Below, piece after piece: positions 33,227 to 42,786 of a stretch of 64,000 bases of DNA (positions are counted from its first letter, which is position 1; every line of letters starts with the position of its first letter). The translations under genes were made by a program, and so were the position numbers. Under the pieces are notes generated by a model. That model saw nothing but the letters and a program-made list of their open reading frames with translations. It was not told the DNA's origin and did no database searches. The DNA comes from Clostridia bacterium (GTDB taxonomy: Bacteria; Bacillota; Clostridia; Christensenellales; CAG-138), in the NCBI GenBank assembly GCA_017547885.1, contig JAFYOP010000005.1, positions 18,079 through 82,078 on the forward strand, written 5' to 3'.

Positions 33227-34966
33227 ATGGCTATTATGATTCCGTCCGTTATTTCCCCGGAGATCAAATCCAATGCCGAACGCAAAATTTTTGAGTGGTT
33301 TCAGTCTGCGCCGGGCACAGACAAGTGGATTGTTCTGCATTCTTTGGGAATTACAACACACAACAAGGTTATATATGGTGAAACAGATTTCCTTGTTTTA
33401 GCACCGCAGCTTGGCATCTTTGCGCTTGAGGTCAAGGGTGGTCGTGTAAAGCGGGAAAACGGAATCTGGTACTTTACCAACAGATACGGCAAAACCAACA
33501 GCAAAGTCCGTGGACCCTTTGAGCAAGCAAAAGACGGTATCTTCAGCATTGTGGAAGCTATGAAGAAACGTGTGGATATAGACCATCGTCACATTCCCAA
33601 TGTTTTGTTTGGCTATGGAGTCTTGTTCCCGGATATTGAATACACATCTTCCGGTATTGACGAAGAGCAGTGGCAAGTCTTTGATTCCCGCGATGGAGCC
33701 GATGTTAAACAATTCATTAAGCGTCTGGCAGATGGAGCAAAGGGTAAATGGGAAGCTTTGTATGGCCCGCTGAATAAATCAAAATTACCCGACGCGGCAG
33801 ATGTTCGATATATGGCCTCTATTCTGCGTGGTGATTTTGACTGTGCTGTTGCCATGAGTGTACAGCTGCGTAATGCCAACGAAGCTCTGATTGCGTTGAC
33901 GAAGGAACAGTATCGCTGCCTGGATCAGCTTGACGATAATCCCAGATATCTGATACAAGGACCGGCAGGCACGGGAAAGACACTTCTGGCAATAGAGGAA
34001 GTTAAGAAGTTTGCTGCCAGAGGAGACAAGGTTGCGCTGTTTTGTTTTAACTCCAATCTTGCGGATTGGATGAGTAATTATTTTGATGACATGCCCGAGT
34101 CCGTACGGCCGCAGTATGTAGGAACATTTCATAAGTACATGACGCAGGTGGCCAAAGACGCTGATCTTCTTCCTGTATACCCGCATGATCCTGAAAAGGT
34201 GCAGCAGTACTACCAGGAAGATCTGCCGGAAGCAGCTGCACTTGCACTACTTGAAAGTGGTGAGTTGTACGACATTGTTGTGGTCGATGAAGCGCAGGAT
34301 CTGATTCGCGACAGCTACCTGGAAGTTTTGAGCGCTAGCATTAAAAAGGGCTTGGCGAGAGGACGTTGGACCATGTTTGGCGACTTTTCGATGCAGGCTA
34401 TTTATGCTGCGGGAATGTCTGGCGCTGACATGATTGAGAAGCTTGAGGATCAAACCTCTTTTATTCGCTTCAAGCTTACGGTAAATTGCAGAAACACAAA
34501 GCCGATTTGTAAAGAGATTGAGACCGTAACTGGCTTCAAAGCTCCACACGATCTTTGGACCAAAGTGGACGGGCCGCCCGTGCAGTATATTACTTGGTCT
34601 ACAATGGAAGGCCAGTGCAAAAAGTTGAAAGATGTACTGAAACAACTTGAAAATGCACATATCAATCCTGAGCAAATCACAATTTTGTCTCCGCGCAAAA
34701 AAGAGGATTCTGTTGTGTCAATGCTTGATGGATACGTGATTAAAGATTTCAGGTTACCACCCGGAACGAACACAACATTCTGTACGATTCAAGGATACAA
34801 AGGACTTGAAAATACGGTTATCATTCTTACAGACATTGAGGCTTTCTCGGAAGAAAAACTGATGTATGTTGGCTTGAGCAGAGCCTGCTCTGGACTCTTT
34901 GTTTTGGAATCCGATGCTGCAAAGAAGGAGTATGATGACCTTTGGGTCAGGAGGTTGCTGAAATGA
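33227..34966 (+). CDS. NERD-domain UvrD-like (SF1) helicase
   Basis: 579 residues from the ATG at 33227 (AAGGAGAG upstream). Residues ~9-110 form a NERD nuclease-related domain with GETDFLVLAPQLGIFALEVKGG. A UvrD/Rep-like helicase core follows, with Walker A QGPAGTGKT near residue 243, VVVDEAQD (motif II) near 350, the TVNCRNTKPI region, and CTIQGYKGLENTVIIL (motif V). NERD-helicases are thought to process DNA ends. It is stitched into the operon: it follows the DrmE-like gene by 13 bp and overlaps drmA by an ATGA. Confidence 0.88.
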   Translation: MAIMIPSVISPEIKSNAERKIFEWFQSAPGTDKWIVLHSLGITTHNKVIYGETDFLVLAPQLGIFALEVKGGRVKRENGIWYFTNRYGKTNSKVRGPFEQAKDGIFSIVEAMKKRVDIDHRHIPNVLFGYGVLFPDIEYTSSGIDEEQWQVFDSRDGADVKQFIKRLADGAKGKWEALYGPLNKSKLPDAADVRYMASILRGDFDCAVAMSVQLRNANEALIALTKEQYRCLDQLDDNPRYLIQGPAGTGKTLLAIEEVKKFAARGDKVALFCFNSNLADWMSNYFDDMPESVRPQYVGTFHKYMTQVAKDADLLPVYPHDPEKVQQYYQEDLPEAAALALLESGELYDIVVVDEAQDLIRDSYLEVLSASIKKGLARGRWTMFGDFSMQAIYAAGMSGADMIEKLEDQTSFIRFKLTVNCRNTKPICKEIETVTGFKAPHDLWTKVDGPPVQYITWSTMEGQCKKLKDVLKQLENAHINPEQITILSPRKKEDSVVSMLDGYVIKDFRLPPGTNTTFCTIQGYKGLENTVIILTDIEAFSEEKLMYVGLSRACSGLFVLESDAAKKEYDDLWVRRLLK

Positions 34967-37900
34967 GCGATAGAAGACGTGACCAATTAATTGATTTTGT
35001 TGAAAAAGAATTCATCGGCCCGGATCCTATTGATTGGCCGGAAATGACGCAGGCAAATGGAGAGGAAATCCTCAAAACAGACCCGCCGCGCACAAGATAC
35101 ATTGCAGGTATTCTCTATCCGAGAGCCACAATGGATGGGCATGTTGATGTCCGTGACGGCGAGATTGAGCCTCTGGGCGAAGATGAGGGAAGTGAACGGG
35201 AACCCGAACCCGCAAGGCATGGAGGTTCGTCTCCTGAGTTTCTGGAAAATGCGGAGGAACTGATCAATCTGTCCAATGCATATCGCCAGTCTGCGGTCAG
35301 TATTACTGCCGCTGTTAAACCGGATGATGTGATCCGGGTAGAAGTATCTGCAGGTACTTATGTCACTTTAACTGTTACAGATCCCAAGACAGAGAAAAAG
35401 ATCACCTCTTATCCGCGTACAGCCCTTTTATGGAACAATGACGGTGCACCGGTTCAGCTTCCTGATGCGGCGAATGGACTGGTAAAGATTCCGGTTCGAG
35501 CTACCGGACTGCAGTTCGATATTACATATCGATACCATTTGGACGGAAGCAACATTTATACCTTTACTCTGGAAAACACAAAGCAGAGCAATGGGTCCTC
35601 TGTCAAAGATGATGATTGCTTCTTCCAGACGAAGTTTAAAATCTTCTCTGAAAAGGGTTTCTCTCCGTTGGCTGACGGACAGAGAATTACAAAGGATGAA
35701 GACTATCTGTCCAATCAGTTGCTCTATCGTGATGTACACAATTATGCCATTGGCCACGGTACTGCTGCAGATTGGGATGATGGCGAAACCGTAACCTGGA
35801 TTTCTACTGCGACATTCCCTAAATATGATATTAAGCCAATTGTGCCGAGTGCCATTGACGGTGTTTCGCTGGAAATGCTGAAGATGAGTCCGTATGGAAA
35901 CTTTGGTGATACTGTTGCCGAGTTGCGCCAGATGTGCGAAAAATATCGGGAATGGATCAATGGACTTCGCGTTTTGAAAAGAACTCTGAACTCCAAGTAT
36001 GATGAGACTGCAGAACGGCATATCAAGAATTGCGAAGAGTGCCTTTCCCGCATGGAAAAAGGTGTGGATTTGCTGGAACAGAATGAGACAGTCAGAACCG
36101 CGTTCCAGTACATGAACCTTGCCATGTTGTTGCAGCAGCTGCATTATAATCTTCCGTTGCAGCGCTGGGAAGATGATGGAAATAACGATATTAAGCTTGC
36201 AGCGCCTGTGCAGATCCCTGTTGTAAACGATCGCGAGACTTGGTATGGCAATAAGGATAGATACGGCAAATGGCGTCCTTTCCAGCTTGCCTTTGTTTTG
36301 ATGAATTTGCGGTCTATGTATGACCGGGATTGCAACGAAAGAGAAATTGTTGATCTGATATGGTTTCCCACCGGCGGCGGCAAAACGGAAGCGTACCTCG
36401 GCCTGTCTGCATATACCATCTTTATCCGTCGTCTGCTGAATAAGGATGATAAAGGCACTGCAATTCTTATGAGATACACGCTGCGACTTCTTACTGCTCA
36501 GCAGTATGAACGTGCGTCTGCAATGATCTGTGCATGTGATTTGATTCGAAAAGAACATGAGGATCTGTTTGGTAAAAACAGGATTACTATTGGACTTTGG
36601 GTGGGTGTAGATAATACGCCTAATAAAGTAAAGCAAGCTGTAGAGGCCTATGATAAACTCTACCGTGATGGCAGAGATAACCCCTTTGTGATGCTGAAAT
36701 GCCCTTGGTGTGGAGCGCAAATGGGACCTGTTATGAAGGGAAATAATCTCTGGGATTTGCCGGGATATAGAAAGGTACCTGGTCCAAGACGTTCCTTTGG
36801 TTTTGCTTTCCGCTGTAAGAACCATGTATGTGATTATTCGCGTGAGGATTTACCACTGTATGTTATCGACGAGTACATTTACGAGAAAACCCCGACTTTG
36901 CTGCTTGGAACGGTAGACAAATTTGCTATGTTGCCATTTAAGCCAGAAGCACAGCGTATTTTTGGTTTTGAAAACGGGGAAAAGAAAACTTCTCCGGATT
37001 TGATTATCCAAGATGAGCTACATCTGATTTCGGGACCTTTGGGTTCTATGGTTGGCCACTATGAAACCCTAATTCACGAGCTTTGTGCCACCAGAACCCC
37101 CAGTGCTGAAATCTATCCAAAGATTATTGCATCTACTGCAACAATCAGCCGCGCGAAAGAGCAGTGCCATGCATTGTACGGGTGTTCCAGAGATAAAGTT
37201 TTCCAGTTCCCGCCCTCAGGTTTGGATGCTGGTAACTCGTTCTTTGCAAAAGAGGATAAAACTCAGAATGGTCGCAGATATGTTGGTATTCTTGCAACAG
37301 GTTCTTCTTCTGATGCAACAACAGCTATCCGCCTGTTTGCTTCCCTTTTGTACGGTGCGAAAGCCATGAAAGTTGGAAAAGAAGGAGACAGAGACCCGTA
37401 CTGGACCAACATGGGATACTATAACAGCATCCGTGAATTGGGACAGGCTGCGACTTGGATCAGGGCAGATATCGACCAGCACTTAGATGTCATGTACAAG
37501 CGACGCCATGATGATGAACGTTATCCAACCAGAGAAGAATATCGTAAGAGCAGACGATATATCTGGAGAGATGAAGAACTTACCAGTCGTATTGCAGGAA
37601 GTGAAGTAACAGCCAGTTTGGCTAACCTTGGCATTTCGTACCCAGCTGCAGTAGACGAGGAAGGGAAAAATAAAGAACATCCGATTGATATTTGCCTTGC
37701 CACGAATATGATTTCGGTTGGCCTTGATGTGCTAAGACTCGGTCTGATGACGGTTGCAGGTCAGCCCAAAACCACTTCCGAGTATATTCAGGCGACCAGC
37801 CGTGTAGGCCGTAACGCAAAGGATGCTCCGGGTGTGGTGTTTGTGTTATATCGCCCTGGCAGACCGCGTGATAAGTCACATTATGAGCATTTCCGGTCTT

Positions 37901-38370
37901 ATCACTCCAGAGTATACTGTAATGTTGAACCCACGAGCGTTACTCCGTTTTCTGCGCCAGTACGTGAACGAGCGCTCCATGCTATTATGATCGGTATGAT
38001 GCGACTTGAAAGTGATAATGTGTATAATAGTGATCCTCCGAAGCTTCCGGATGATGCTCTCTGCGAGAAAATCTGTAACATTATTGAACGACGTGTCGAA
38101 GATGTTGATAGCGATGAGGTAGAGGCAACACAGATTGCTATGCAAACTTTTATGGAAGAGTGGGAGGCATGGAATCCTAAGCGATGGGAGCCGGCTAAAA
38201 ATCCCGATTGGTCTTATGCAGATCCGGTTCCTCTGATGTACTCTGCTGGCAGTCATCCGAACGAGCTGTGGAGAGGACAAGGTGTTGAGACACCTACATC
38301 TATGCGAACAGTAGATTCTTCATGCGAAGCGGAAGTGCTTGCAAACCGTTATGTTCCAAAGGAGGTCTAA
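34963..38370 (+). CDS. drmA: DISARM helicase DrmA
   Basis: 1135 residues from the ATG at 34963, overlapping the previous stop (ATGA) with GGAGG upstream. The N-terminal ~450 residues are poorly defined. The SF2 helicase core has Walker A WFPTGGGKTEAYLG near residue 467, the DELH box (LIIQDELHLISGPLGS) near 683, motif III STATISRA, and motifs V/VI ATNMISVGLDVLRLG and YIQATSRVGRNAKDAPG. A C4-type cysteine set (CPWCGAQM ... CKNHVCDYS) lies around residue 580. DrmA and DrmB are the DISARM core that blocks entering phage DNA. Confidence 0.9.
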   Translation: MSDRRRDQLIDFVEKEFIGPDPIDWPEMTQANGEEILKTDPPRTRYIAGILYPRATMDGHVDVRDGEIEPLGEDEGSEREPEPARHGGSSPEFLENAEELINLSNAYRQSAVSITAAVKPDDVIRVEVSAGTYVTLTVTDPKTEKKITSYPRTALLWNNDGAPVQLPDAANGLVKIPVRATGLQFDITYRYHLDGSNIYTFTLENTKQSNGSSVKDDDCFFQTKFKIFSEKGFSPLADGQRITKDEDYLSNQLLYRDVHNYAIGHGTAADWDDGETVTWISTATFPKYDIKPIVPSAIDGVSLEMLKMSPYGNFGDTVAELRQMCEKYREWINGLRVLKRTLNSKYDETAERHIKNCEECLSRMEKGVDLLEQNETVRTAFQYMNLAMLLQQLHYNLPLQRWEDDGNNDIKLAAPVQIPVVNDRETWYGNKDRYGKWRPFQLAFVLMNLRSMYDRDCNEREIVDLIWFPTGGGKTEAYLGLSAYTIFIRRLLNKDDKGTAILMRYTLRLLTAQQYERASAMICACDLIRKEHEDLFGKNRITIGLWVGVDNTPNKVKQAVEAYDKLYRDGRDNPFVMLKCPWCGAQMGPVMKGNNLWDLPGYRKVPGPRRSFGFAFRCKNHVCDYSREDLPLYVIDEYIYEKTPTLLLGTVDKFAMLPFKPEAQRIFGFENGEKKTSPDLIIQDELHLISGPLGSMVGHYETLIHELCATRTPSAEIYPKIIASTATISRAKEQCHALYGCSRDKVFQFPPSGLDAGNSFFAKEDKTQNGRRYVGILATGSSSDATTAIRLFASLLYGAKAMKVGKEGDRDPYWTNMGYYNSIRELGQAATWIRADIDQHLDVMYKRRHDDERYPTREEYRKSRRYIWRDEELTSRIAGSEVTASLANLGISYPAAVDEEGKNKEHPIDICLATNMISVGLDVLRLGLMTVAGQPKTTSEYIQATSRVGRNAKDAPGVVFVLYRPGRPRDKSHYEHFRSYHSRVYCNVEPTSVTPFSAPVRERALHAIMIGMMRLESDNVYNSDPPKLPDDALCEKICNIIERRVEDVDSDEVEATQIAMQTFMEEWEAWNPKRWEPAKNPDWSYADPVPLMYSAGSHPNELWRGQGVETPTSMRTVDSSCEAEVLANRYVPKEV

Positions 38371-38373
38371 ATA

Positions 38374-40215
38374 ATGTCATTTAACAATAGACCTATGCGC
38401 AGGAGTGCACTAATTGGTCCTTGGGGAGTAGGCGCAGTAGTTCCCTTTCCTAATGATGAGTCTTTGATGATTGCAGGCTTAGATATGTGGCGCTATAGTG
38501 ATGCCACCCCTTTTGTAATCGAGGACGAGCGGTTACTACGTCGTTTAGGCGTGAAAGAACTTCGATGGCCTCCTGACTATAGGGAGAAAAATGAAGATAG
38601 AAACAATTGTTATTTGACAATTCCAACCGTCCGATTTCCAACTTGGCATTATTGCCCTTTCTGTGGCACTATGGAAAAGACGACATTATACCAACAGCAG
38701 CCTGTTTGTGAGTGTTATCCGTGGCCGAATGGTAGAAAATGTAATCCGTCTTTTCGCCATAAACGCCGACTGATACCTGAGCGATTTATTATTATATGCC
38801 CGGATGGACATGTTGATGATTTTCCGGTAGCTGAATGGTTACACCAGAAACCAGGTTACAAGTATAATCCCGCTACATGCAAAATAAGACGAAGTACTGG
38901 CGGTTCATCGGCATCCTTAAGTGGTGTTTATTATGAATGCTCATGTGGTGCAAAAGAGAGCATAGCTGGGGCAACAAAACCAGGTGCATTATCAAGGATT
39001 GGGTATAAATGCAGAGCTTCGAAACCATGGTTAGGTATGGAGTCAGATGATGATCATCCGTGTGAAAATTCTGATGTTCGAGTTGTTCTGCGGGGTGCTA
39101 CAAATGTATGGTATGCAGATACGCGGAGTTCGATCTTCATACCTACAGATGATGATCATACACAAAAGAAAATTCTCGCAATTTTAGATGAGTATTATGA
39201 TGTGCTAAGTGCCGCCAGAATAGATGGGGAATGGAACCGTGTACCAATTGATCGGCTTGCTGAACGTAATCATGTTGACCCAAATGAACTGTATCAGGCT
39301 TTTCTGCGCCGCGAGCAAGGAATGGATGTTATCTTAACAGTTTCCGAAGAAATGACGGAAGACGAATACAGATTAGCTGAGTACAAGGTCTTAGTGAAGA
39401 GCTGCGGGAATGATGGACAACCCTTTCATTCGAAAAATTACCCGATTTCTTGGTATGACCCAGTAATCAGCAAATACTTTAAAAGTGTTTCACTTGTGCA
39501 CAAGCTTCAGGAAACCAGAGCATTTATTGGTTTTTCTCGCGTAGAACCAAAAGAATTGCCAATTTCTGAACGCAAGAAGATGTTGCGGCTTGGTAATGAA
39601 AACTGGCTGCCTGCCATCCAGGTCAAGGGAGAGGGAATCTTCTTCGAATTCAATAAAGATGCTTTGGAGGAGTGGGCGAAACGGCCTGCTGTTCTGAGAC
39701 GTATAAAAACCTTGCAGGATTCCTACAAAAACTCCAAATTTGGCGCAAATGCAGGCGGTGAACTGCGGCCTGAGTTTTTGCTGATCCATACATTTGCTCA
39801 TTTGTTGATTAATCAGCTCAGTTTTGAGTGTGGTTATGGTAGTTCCTCTATCCGGGAACGTATATACTGTGAAAAGGCTACAAATGAGCATGGTATGTAT
39901 GGTGTTCTGATTTACACTGCATCTGGCGATTCGGAAGGATCTCTTGGTGGTCTGGTGCGTCAGGGTGAAAGAAAGCGCATTGAGGACACTATTCGCGATG
40001 CGGTAAGAAATGCTACCTGGTGTTCTGCGGATCCTGTGTGTATTCAGTCCTTGGGACAAGGTCCTGAGTCGTGTAATCTGGCTGCATGCCATAACTGCGC
40101 TTTGTTACCTGAAACCTGCTGCGAATGTGGCAACCGGCTTCTGGACAGAGGTGTTGTGGTTGGCGATCTCGAAGATAAGACCATAGGTTTCTTCTCAGAG
40201 CTTTGCAATCAGTGA
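38374..40215 (+). CDS. drmB: DISARM protein DrmB (DUF1998)
   Basis: A 613-residue protein 3 bp after drmA. The DUF1998 signature is present: LLIHTFAHLLINQLSFECGYGSSSIRERIY near residues 470-500, then LIYTASGDSEGSLGGLVRQG. The C-terminus is a cysteine-rich cluster (CSADPVC ... CNLAACHNCALLPETCCEC) that may bind zinc. Upstream, ERFIIICPDGHVDDFPVAEW is also typical. DrmB stimulates and partners DrmA. Adjacent drmA plus drmB is the defining pair of DISARM. Confidence 0.9.
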   Translation: MSFNNRPMRRSALIGPWGVGAVVPFPNDESLMIAGLDMWRYSDATPFVIEDERLLRRLGVKELRWPPDYREKNEDRNNCYLTIPTVRFPTWHYCPFCGTMEKTTLYQQQPVCECYPWPNGRKCNPSFRHKRRLIPERFIIICPDGHVDDFPVAEWLHQKPGYKYNPATCKIRRSTGGSSASLSGVYYECSCGAKESIAGATKPGALSRIGYKCRASKPWLGMESDDDHPCENSDVRVVLRGATNVWYADTRSSIFIPTDDDHTQKKILAILDEYYDVLSAARIDGEWNRVPIDRLAERNHVDPNELYQAFLRREQGMDVILTVSEEMTEDEYRLAEYKVLVKSCGNDGQPFHSKNYPISWYDPVISKYFKSVSLVHKLQETRAFIGFSRVEPKELPISERKKMLRLGNENWLPAIQVKGEGIFFEFNKDALEEWAKRPAVLRRIKTLQDSYKNSKFGANAGGELRPEFLLIHTFAHLLINQLSFECGYGSSSIRERIYCEKATNEHGMYGVLIYTASGDSEGSLGGLVRQGERKRIEDTIRDAVRNATWCSADPVCIQSLGQGPESCNLAACHNCALLPETCCECGNRLLDRGVVVGDLEDKTIGFFSELCNQ

Positions 40216-40226
40216 GGTGAGAAAAT

Positions 40227-41246
40227 ATGCTTGTAATTCTGTCACAAAAAGTGGACAGTGAATCTATATATGCAGATGAATTGTTCAACTCATATCACTA
40301 TCCAGCCAAGTACAAAAACCAGCTTCACAAGGGCGATATCTTTATCTACTACCAAGGAAACCGCTTTGATAAAAGTCAGCGGTACTACTTTGGTGTTGGT
40401 ACAGTCGGTGAGATTTTAACAACGGACGGTGAGAACTATTACGCCAAATTGTTGGATTGCCAACAGTTTGAGAAAAAGGTTCCAATATATCTTCCGGATG
40501 GCGGATATATTGAGCAGTTGGGATATGAATCGGTCAGAAAGAGTATAAATCCGCCTTGGCAAAGCTCTGTCAGACCACTGTCGCAAGAAGCTTTCGACTA
40601 CATTTTGAATGCGGCGGGTGTGCAAACTGCGCCAACTACCACGGCTGCTGCCTCTGTGGACGAGCTGAAAGAAAAGCTTATGAATGCGGTTCGGGAGTTT
40701 TTCAGAGAAAACGATGTTTCCGCAATCTATCGGATTGAAAGCATTTCTGCCGCAATTGGAAGAGCAGTTTCTGCGAATGACAATTTGGATCCCGCTTCGG
40801 CAGAGACCGTTTATCAACCGGCGATATCCGCACAGGACAGGCTTAAAGACCTTCTGGAATATTGCAGAACAATGAAAATGTCGTATTCCTACAAGCCTGT
40901 GCTGATTTTGGCACTGCTGCATGCTGCTGATAAAAATGGAGTTTTGACGGTAAGTAAGGCGGCGCAGTATTTCAGAGCTTACTATAATGACCGTCGAGCA
41001 AACGGACTTCAGGCAGAAAAGAAAAAGTGTATTTACCAAAGAGTTGATATTACCGATCAACAAATTGCCGGGAATATTATTTCTAATCCTGTGAAGGTAT
41101 TGGTGGAAAGCGGCTTCTTTTTCTATAACGAGGAAGATGAAGCGTTTTTGATGTCTCCTGAGATCTGGAATGCACTTGACAGAAAGAATAAAGCGGCGCT
41201 GACTAGGATTTGCAACCAAAAGCTAAAAGACTATTTCAAAGATTGA
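40227..41246 (+). CDS. PUA/EVE-like N-terminal domain protein in the DISARM operon
   Basis: A 339-residue protein with GAGGTGAG upstream. Residues ~1-115 (KGDIFIYYQGNRF ... YYFGVGTVGEI) look like a PUA/EVE-type fold, which reads modified bases in restriction enzymes. The C-terminal ~140 residues (KPVLILALLHAADKNGVLTVSKAAQYFRAYY) resemble helical regulatory heads found next to HNH or restriction nucleases, but no nuclease motif is visible. It occupies the place where DrmC (a phospholipase-D-like nuclease) would be expected in class 2 DISARM. It may be a modification sensor. Assignment tentative. Confidence 0.5.
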   Translation: MLVILSQKVDSESIYADELFNSYHYPAKYKNQLHKGDIFIYYQGNRFDKSQRYYFGVGTVGEILTTDGENYYAKLLDCQQFEKKVPIYLPDGGYIEQLGYESVRKSINPPWQSSVRPLSQEAFDYILNAAGVQTAPTTTAAASVDELKEKLMNAVREFFRENDVSAIYRIESISAAIGRAVSANDNLDPASAETVYQPAISAQDRLKDLLEYCRTMKMSYSYKPVLILALLHAADKNGVLTVSKAAQYFRAYYNDRRANGLQAEKKKCIYQRVDITDQQIAGNIISNPVKVLVESGFFFYNEEDEAFLMSPEIWNALDRKNKAALTRICNQKLKDYFKD

Positions 41247-41266
41247 TGTGTGAAGGAGGGACTGTT

Positions 41267-41692
41267 GTGGCAGACGTACACACACCGGAACAGCGGAGCT
41301 ACAACATGTCCCGCATCCGTGGCAAAGACACAAAGCCAGAGGAACTGGTCCGGAAGTATCTGTTCTCCCAAGGCTTTCGGTACAGAAAGAATGATGTCCG
41401 GCTTCCAGGGAAACCGGACATCGTTCTGCCGAAATATAAGACCGTAATTTTTGTGAATGGGTGCTTTTGGCATGCACATGAAGGCTGTAAATATTTTGTG
41501 TGGCCGAAGAATCACAAGGAGTTTTGGGAAAACAAGATACAAGGAAATGTACAGCGTGATATTAAAAATCAAAAGGTACTTGAGGATTTAGGGTGGCACA
41601 TTATAATTGTTTGGGAATGCGAGCTAAAACCAACTATCCGTGAGCACACACTTGCAAAATTGGCAGAAGCAATTCGAAAAATTGGTGACTAA
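41267..41692 (+). CDS. vsr: very short patch repair endonuclease Vsr
   Basis: 141 residues from the GTG at 41267, behind GAAGGAGGG; an earlier in-frame start overlaps the previous gene. The Vsr layout is complete: THTPEQRS-like start (VHTPEQRSYNMSRIRGKDT), LPGKPDIVLPKYK with the catalytic Asp, and FVNGCFWHAHEGC with the metal and active-site His/Cys region. W-P-K-N-H-K-EFWENKI and LGW-x-IIIVWECEL follow. Vsr nicks T:G mismatches that arise when 5-methylcytosine deaminates, so it protects hosts that carry a C5 methyltransferase such as the one encoded at 27268. Confidence 0.93.
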   Translation: MADVHTPEQRSYNMSRIRGKDTKPEELVRKYLFSQGFRYRKNDVRLPGKPDIVLPKYKTVIFVNGCFWHAHEGCKYFVWPKNHKEFWENKIQGNVQRDIKNQKVLEDLGWHIIIVWECELKPTIREHTLAKLAEAIRKIGD

Positions 41693-41773
41693 ATGATTCA
41701 CGATATGATCGATTTTTACAGAACTATGAAACCGACATATGAAAATCGTGGTTCGATTTCTCACTTTGACTAA
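41693..41773 (+). CDS. possible 26-residue ORF between vsr and the next gene
   Basis: An ATG immediately after the vsr stop opens a 26-residue frame (MIHDMIDFYRTMKPTYENRG then SISHFD). Its TAA stop is part of the ribosome binding site (TAAGGAGGTG) of the gene at 41789. It could be a translated coupling peptide or chance. Confidence 0.3.
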   Translation: MIHDMIDFYRTMKPTYENRGSISHFD

Positions 41774-41788
41774 GGAGGTGTAGTAATT

Positions 41789-42745
41789 TTGGAAATCCCT
41801 ATTACATTGCTTTCGGATGAAAAAGGATATTTCGACCGAGAATGTCCTAACGAAAACTGCCTGTACACCTTCAAAATCTATATGGAGGACTGGAAAGAAA
41901 AAGTATCTGACGAGGAAATCCATTGCCCTATGTGCGGTCATATTGATACTTCAGAGAAATGGTGGACACAAAAGCAGTTGGAAGGAATGCAAAATCTCGC
42001 AGCTGACTATGCTATGTCTCTGATTTCTGCAAAACTTGATGAAGCCTTTGGCGGCTTGGCTCGTTCTACGCGTCGTAACAAGTTTGTGAAAATTACATAT
42101 AAGCCCGGACATAGGATTACATTCCAAAACAACCCTATTGGTCAGAGCGAAGAATGGGAAACTGACATTACTTGTGAAGAGTGTGGAACAAGATATAGTG
42201 TAATTGGTTCTGCATATTTCTGCCCTTGCTGTGGTCATAACTCTGCAGTGAATGCGTTTGACGAATCAATGGATAGCGTTGAAAAAATGTTGGCTTCTCT
42301 TCCGGAAATGAAGCAAATGCTAACTGCTTCCTATGGCAGAGACAAGGCAGAAACTATGTGCCGTGGCCTATTAGAAAGCTCTATTGGTGACATAGTATCT
42401 GCATTCCAGAAATTTGCAGCCTGCCACTATGATAAGCTGACCGGAAAGTCATCCAGGGTAAACGACTTCCAAATCGTTGAAAAGGGAAGTCGGCTGTACA
42501 AAGATGCAACCGGAAAGGGTTACGAAGAATGGTTGTCTGATAAAGAACTGAGTGAAATGAATATGCTGTTTCAACGCAGGCACTTGATTGAGCATAACAA
42601 CGGTATGGTTGATCAGAAATATATTGATAAATCCGGTGATGATTCCTATATTATAGGGCAAAGATTAGTTGTAAAGGAAAGCGATGCACTGACTTTACTG
42701 GCGATCATCAAGAAGCTCGGCACAGGCTTATCATCAATAAAATAG
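41789..42745 (+). CDS. zinc-ribbon protein with an RX4H (HEPN-like) motif
   Basis: A 318-residue protein starting at TTG behind AAGGAGGTG. Two zinc-ribbon-type segments are visible: CPNENC with HCPMCGH (residues ~19-52), and CEECGTRY with FCPCCGHN (~131-152). Near the end, QRRHLIEHNNGMV (Arg264-x4-His269) is the RX4-6H ribonuclease signature of HEPN domains, in a helical context. HEPN RNases are common abortive-infection effectors, so this may be a toxin-like last gene of the operon. Function is inferred from one motif; a hairpin terminator follows. Confidence 0.55.
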   Translation: MEIPITLLSDEKGYFDRECPNENCLYTFKIYMEDWKEKVSDEEIHCPMCGHIDTSEKWWTQKQLEGMQNLAADYAMSLISAKLDEAFGGLARSTRRNKFVKITYKPGHRITFQNNPIGQSEEWETDITCEECGTRYSVIGSAYFCPCCGHNSAVNAFDESMDSVEKMLASLPEMKQMLTASYGRDKAETMCRGLLESSIGDIVSAFQKFAACHYDKLTGKSSRVNDFQIVEKGSRLYKDATGKGYEEWLSDKELSEMNMLFQRRHLIEHNNGMVDQKYIDKSGDDSYIIGQRLVVKESDALTLLAIIKKLGTGLSSIK

Positions 42746-42786
42746 TGCAGTAATGTTGACAGTGCGTGTTAGTTCAAATGATACGG

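Noticed and set aside
35428..36825. 465-codon open frame on the minus strand inside drmA
   Set aside because: It is antisense to the well-supported DrmA helicase and shows no recognisable protein pattern; it is a by-product of codon use.
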